A DNA stretch of 64,000 bases from Actibacterium sp. MT2.3-13A (GTDB taxonomy: Bacteria > Pseudomonadota > Alphaproteobacteria > Rhodobacterales > Rhodobacteraceae). The stretch spans positions 52,277 to 116,276 of the forward strand of contig NZ_JAGSOU010000012.1 of the NCBI RefSeq assembly GCF_018139985.1, given 5' to 3'. Below, in pieces: positions 61,919-64,000 of the stretch; position 1 is the stretch's first letter; each line of letters starts with the position of its first letter. Below the pieces are notes generated by a model. It made no database searches. It saw only the letters and a list, made by a program, of their open reading frames with translations, and was not told the origin of the DNA. The position numbers were made by a program, and so were the translations under genes.

Positions 61919-62029
61919 TCGCGGTCTCCTTCACGGTGCGGAGGCCATATTTAGGCGCCTTAGCGCAGGGCGGCAAGGGGACGGGCCAGCGGGTTCCCGC
62001 GCATGATCGCCGGGGCGGTGGCGGGGCGC

Positions 62030-62308
62030 TCAGCCCTCCGCGCCGTGGGCGGCCTCGGGGTGGTCGGCCATGAACTGGCTGAGCACCGAGAACAGCTCCC
62101 GCGCATGGGGCAGGTTGTCGGCATGCAGGGCCGCGCGGATGTCCTCGCAGATCATCTGCTGCACATGCTGCGGGCCGCGCGGCAGGTGCATCAGGTAATC
62201 GCCCAGCGCCGAGGCGTTCAGCTCGGGCAGGCCCTCATGCTCGGCGATGGCCGCGATCTCCTCGCGGGTCAGGCTGGTCATGTCTTCGATGTCGTCGAGG
62301 GTGATCAT
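62030..62308 (-). CDS. Conserved hypothetical protein (92 residues), FNR-box linked
   Basis: This small acidic helical protein begins MITLDDIEDMTSLTREEIAA and contains AIAEHEGLPELNASALGDYL and QHVQQMICEDIRAALHADNL. It has no signal or membrane segment, and I do not recognise a characterised family. It is divergent from the small membrane protein at 62485. A TTGACACGGATCAA box lies 67 bases upstream of its start and 97 bases before the other gene. Confidence 0.78.
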   Translation of the reverse strand: MITLDDIEDMTSLTREEIAAIAEHEGLPELNASALGDYLMHLPRGPQHVQQMICEDIRAALHADNLPHARELFSVLSQFMADHPEAAHGAEG

Positions 62309-62374
62309 GGCAGGCTCCGTCCGGGTTGCGGGTGGCGGTTTGCGCCAGCCTAGCACGGACGCCCCCGCCCCCCG

Positions 62375-62388
62375 TTGACACGGATCAA
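62375..62388. promoter_or_regulatory. FNR/FnrL-like operator TTGACACGGATCAA
   Basis: It matches TTGA(T/C)-N4-ATCAA perfectly and sits in the divergent gap between two small genes, so it may control both. Confidence 0.65.
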
Positions 62389-62484
62389 GGGCCCGCGCGG
62401 GGCGGCGGTTTTGCGCCAGATCACAGGCACATTGTGCGTGCTTCTTTTGAATCCGCCCCGATCAGGCCGGAAAGGAAGGCCCGA

Positions 62485-62667
62485 ATGCTCCGCCTTGCCA
62501 TGCTGCTCTATTCGCTGATCTCGGCCACGCTTGCGGGCTCGGCCATCGTGGCCGTGCGGGTGGCCGGGTTCGACACCCTGGCGCCGATCCTGGCCGCCGC
62601 CCTGGGGGCGGTGCTGGCCGTGCCCGTGACCTGGGGCGTGGCGCGGGCGCTCTGCGGCCGGGGCTGA
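62485..62667 (+). CDS. Small two-helix membrane protein
   Basis: The 60-residue protein has helices LRLAMLLYSLISATLAGSAI and APILAAALGAVLAVPVTWGV and a short ARALCGRG tail. Similar short proteins occur in many Rhodobacteraceae and are sometimes mis-named CTP synthetase; no function is known. AAAGGAAGG precedes the ATG and an FNR-like box lies 97 bases upstream. Confidence 0.78.
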   Translation: MLRLAMLLYSLISATLAGSAIVAVRVAGFDTLAPILAAALGAVLAVPVTWGVARALCGRG

Positions 62668-62674
62668 GCCGGGA

Positions 62675-63439
62675 TCAGGCGGTCGCGGCCAGCCAGGCGC
62701 GCACCGCGGCCTCGAACTCGCGGGGCTTGTCGGCATGCAGCCAGTGGCCCGCGCCGGGGATCTTGGCGAAGCGCGCCTTGGGAAAGAGCGCCCGGATCGC
62801 GGGGCGGTGTTCGGCGCGCACATAATCCGAGGCGGCCCCGGTCAGGAACAGGGTGGGGCCGTCGAAGCGGCCCTGCGGGTCGGGCCAGCCGACGATGCCG
62901 GGCATCGCGGCCTCCAGCGCGTCGAGGTTCAGCCGCCAGCGTTTCCCCTTCACGTCGAGCGATTGCAGCAGGAAGGCGCGCAGCGCCGGATCCTCGACAT
63001 GGGGGGCGAGCTGCGCGGCGGCGTCGCTGCGCTTGGCCACCGAGGACAGGTCCACCGCGCGCATGGCGTGGATATAGCGGATCTGGGTGTGGCCATAGGC
63101 GACCGGCGCGATGTCGGCCACGATCAGGCGGTTGACCAGTTCGGGCCTGGTCAGTGCCAGCACCATCGAGGTCTTGCCGCCCATCGAGTGGCCCAGCACA
63201 TCGGCGCGCCCGCCATGCGCCTCGATCACCTCGGCGAGGTCGGCGGCCATTTCGGGGTAGGTGTGGCTGTCGAACCAGGGGCTGTCGCCGTGGTTGCGCA
63301 TGTCCACCGCGATCACCTGGCGTTCGTCGGACAGGCGCTTGGCCAGCACGCCCCAGTTGCGCCCCGAGCCGTAGAGGCCGTGGGCGATCAGGAGCGGCGG
63401 CTGGTCGGTGGGATCACCGTGCAGGATCGTGTTCAGCAT
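62675..63439 (-). CDS. Alpha/beta hydrolase (YbfF-like esterase)
   Basis: The 254-residue protein has the hydrolase oxyanion motif PPLLIAHGLYGSGRNWGVLA and the nucleophile elbow DVLGHSMGGKTSMVLALTRP. The acid is probably in the TGAASDYV region and the catalytic His in IPGAGHWLHADKPREFEAAV. It resembles YbfF, an acyl-CoA or ester hydrolase. The start at 63439 gives the usual family N-terminus (MLNTILHGD); the upstream frame is open but unlike the family. Confidence 0.9.
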   Translation of the reverse strand: MLNTILHGDPTDQPPLLIAHGLYGSGRNWGVLAKRLSDERQVIAVDMRNHGDSPWFDSHTYPEMAADLAEVIEAHGGRADVLGHSMGGKTSMVLALTRPELVNRLIVADIAPVAYGHTQIRYIHAMRAVDLSSVAKRSDAAAQLAPHVEDPALRAFLLQSLDVKGKRWRLNLDALEAAMPGIVGWPDPQGRFDGPTLFLTGAASDYVRAEHRPAIRALFPKARFAKIPGAGHWLHADKPREFEAAVRAWLAATA

Positions 63440-63532
63440 GCCGCACTCATAGCGCTTCGCGCCGGACGGGGCCAGAGATGTTGAAGCGCCCCCGCCACTC
63501 GCGCTAGAATTGTGCCCGAGGGCGGAGGACCC

Positions 63533-63904
63533 ATGGCGCAGGTTTCGGTTGAGCAGCTGGCGGCCTCGGTGGAGGCGCTGATGGAAAAACGCATGGGCGT
63601 GGGCGGCCGCGGCCTGCCGGCCAAGCTGCGGCGTGCCGGCCGGCGCTTGCCGCGACATGTGCGGCGCGACGCCGGGATGATCGCCGAGGCGCTGCACCTG
63701 GCCCGGAGCCCGAAACTCGCCCGGCAGATCGACCTCGCCCGGCTGGAGGTGGCCGAGCGGCGCGTGGCGGCGTATCTGCGGGGCTACGACCGGGCCGACC
63801 GGCGCAAGGGCGCGGTTCTGGGGCTGCTCGGCAGCCTGTCGTTCAACCTGCTGGCGGTGGGTGCGCTGGTGGTTGCGGTTCTGGTCTGGCGCGGGCTGGT
63901 CTAG
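63533..63904 (+). CDS. Hypothetical protein with C-terminal membrane helix; stop codon at an IS junction
   Basis: The 123-residue protein has a basic helical N-terminal part (LPAKLRRAGRRLPRHVRRDA, then KLARQIDLARLEVAERRVAA). One C-terminal helix (LGLLGSLSFNLLAVGALVVA) precedes VLVWRGLV. GGAGG precedes the ATG. The stop TAG is made of a TA and the first G of GGGTCAGGACCC, the presumed left end of an IS, so the insertion either reproduced or created the stop. No known function. Confidence 0.75.
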   Translation: MAQVSVEQLAASVEALMEKRMGVGGRGLPAKLRRAGRRLPRHVRRDAGMIAEALHLARSPKLARQIDLARLEVAERRVAAYLRGYDRADRRKGAVLGLLGSLSFNLLAVGALVVAVLVWRGLV

Positions 63905-64000
63905 GGTCAGGACCCATAAACCTGCTTGAGGCTGCCCGGTCTGCGTGATTCAAGCTCCCAAACAGAGGGGGCATCATGAGCGGGCATTTCTGGCTGACAG
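63904..64000 (+). mobile_element. IS5-family (IS427-like) insertion sequence, left end (partial)
   Basis: A terminal GGGTCAGGACCCATAA directly follows a TA, the usual IS427-group target. After 72 bases an ORF starts with an IS5 transposase-like N-terminus. The right end and most of the element lie outside the window. Confidence 0.75.
63976..64000 (+). CDS. IS5-family transposase (first eight codons only)
   Basis: The reading starts MSGHFWLT after AGAGGGGGC, as many roseobacter IS5/IS427 transposases do (MSxxFWLTDEQM-type). Only eight complete codons are inside the window. Confidence 0.65.

Overview
The window looks like a chromosomal segment from a high-GC alphaproteobacterium of the Rhodobacteraceae / Roseobacter type. 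The evidence is a GcrA cell-cycle regulator, a short HisG with a HisZ partner, a Bmp-type nucleoside transporter next to xdhABC, methylmalonyl-CoA epimerase and MeaB (ethylmalonyl-CoA pathway parts), tandem DUF6455 genes, FnrL/Dnr-like TTGAT-N4-ATCAA boxes, and a dispersed GCCTCCGGCGGGGATATTT repeat that I recognise, from memory, from such genomes. No rRNA, tRNA or CRISPR array was seen.

Layout. 1-5.1 kb: a partial SH3-like exported protein, a D-2-hydroxyacid dehydrogenase, a sulfotransferase and a large FAD/GcvT demethylating dehydrogenase. 5.1-8.2 kb (minus): an AhpD-like protein, a DUF938 methyltransferase, a DauA-like amino-acid dehydrogenase and an aldo/keto reductase. 8.4-17.9 kb (minus): a long overlapping run xdhA-xdhB-xdhC, ABC ATPase, two permeases and a Bmp binding protein, which reads as a purine uptake and oxidation unit. 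18.1-21.6 kb: dnaE. 21.7-26.6 kb: a second sulfotransferase, small genes, then hisS-hisZ-hisG. 27.1-34.4 kb: carB (minus), a CPBP protease, a Cfa-like methyltransferase (minus) and aspS. 34.5-40.8 kb: a DUF1800/DUF1501 pair, a response regulator, mce-DUF1467, EI24, nitroreductase and DUF167. 40.9-42.1 kb: small cysteine-rich DUF6455 genes with FNR-like boxes and an IMPACT/YigZ-type gene. 42.1-49.7 kb: cutA, rimO, an MFS transporter, gcrA, an ABC-2 permease and argD-argF. 49.7-58.4 kb: hrpB, meaB, a SulP transporter, rpmB, copper-chaperone genes, a 2OG oxygenase, a sirtuin and an LMW phosphatase. 58.5-64 kb: lepA, a low-GC fusion gene, small membrane and lipoproteins, an esterase and the left end of an IS5-like element.

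The most unusual gene is at 60357-61142. It joins a nucleoside-deoxyribosyltransferase-like (DRHyd/TIR-related) N-terminal domain to a C-terminal copy of the GcrA DNA-binding domain. It is low in GC (about 48% by hand count of 60361-60720), starts 2 bases after lepA and is followed by a REP-like cruciform. The genuine GcrA lies in the same window (45708-46286) and shares 34 of 46 residues with that C-terminal domain. I infer a horizontally acquired conflict or stress effector that may read CcrM-type DNA methylation or the GcrA regulon.

Other notable signals are a 360-base patch of about 51% GC inside hisS that replaces its internal insertion region; 66-bp palindromic elements inserted in frame, in opposite orientations, inside both xdhA and xdhB; seven further copies of the same repeat core between genes; and four FNR-like operators beside small genes.
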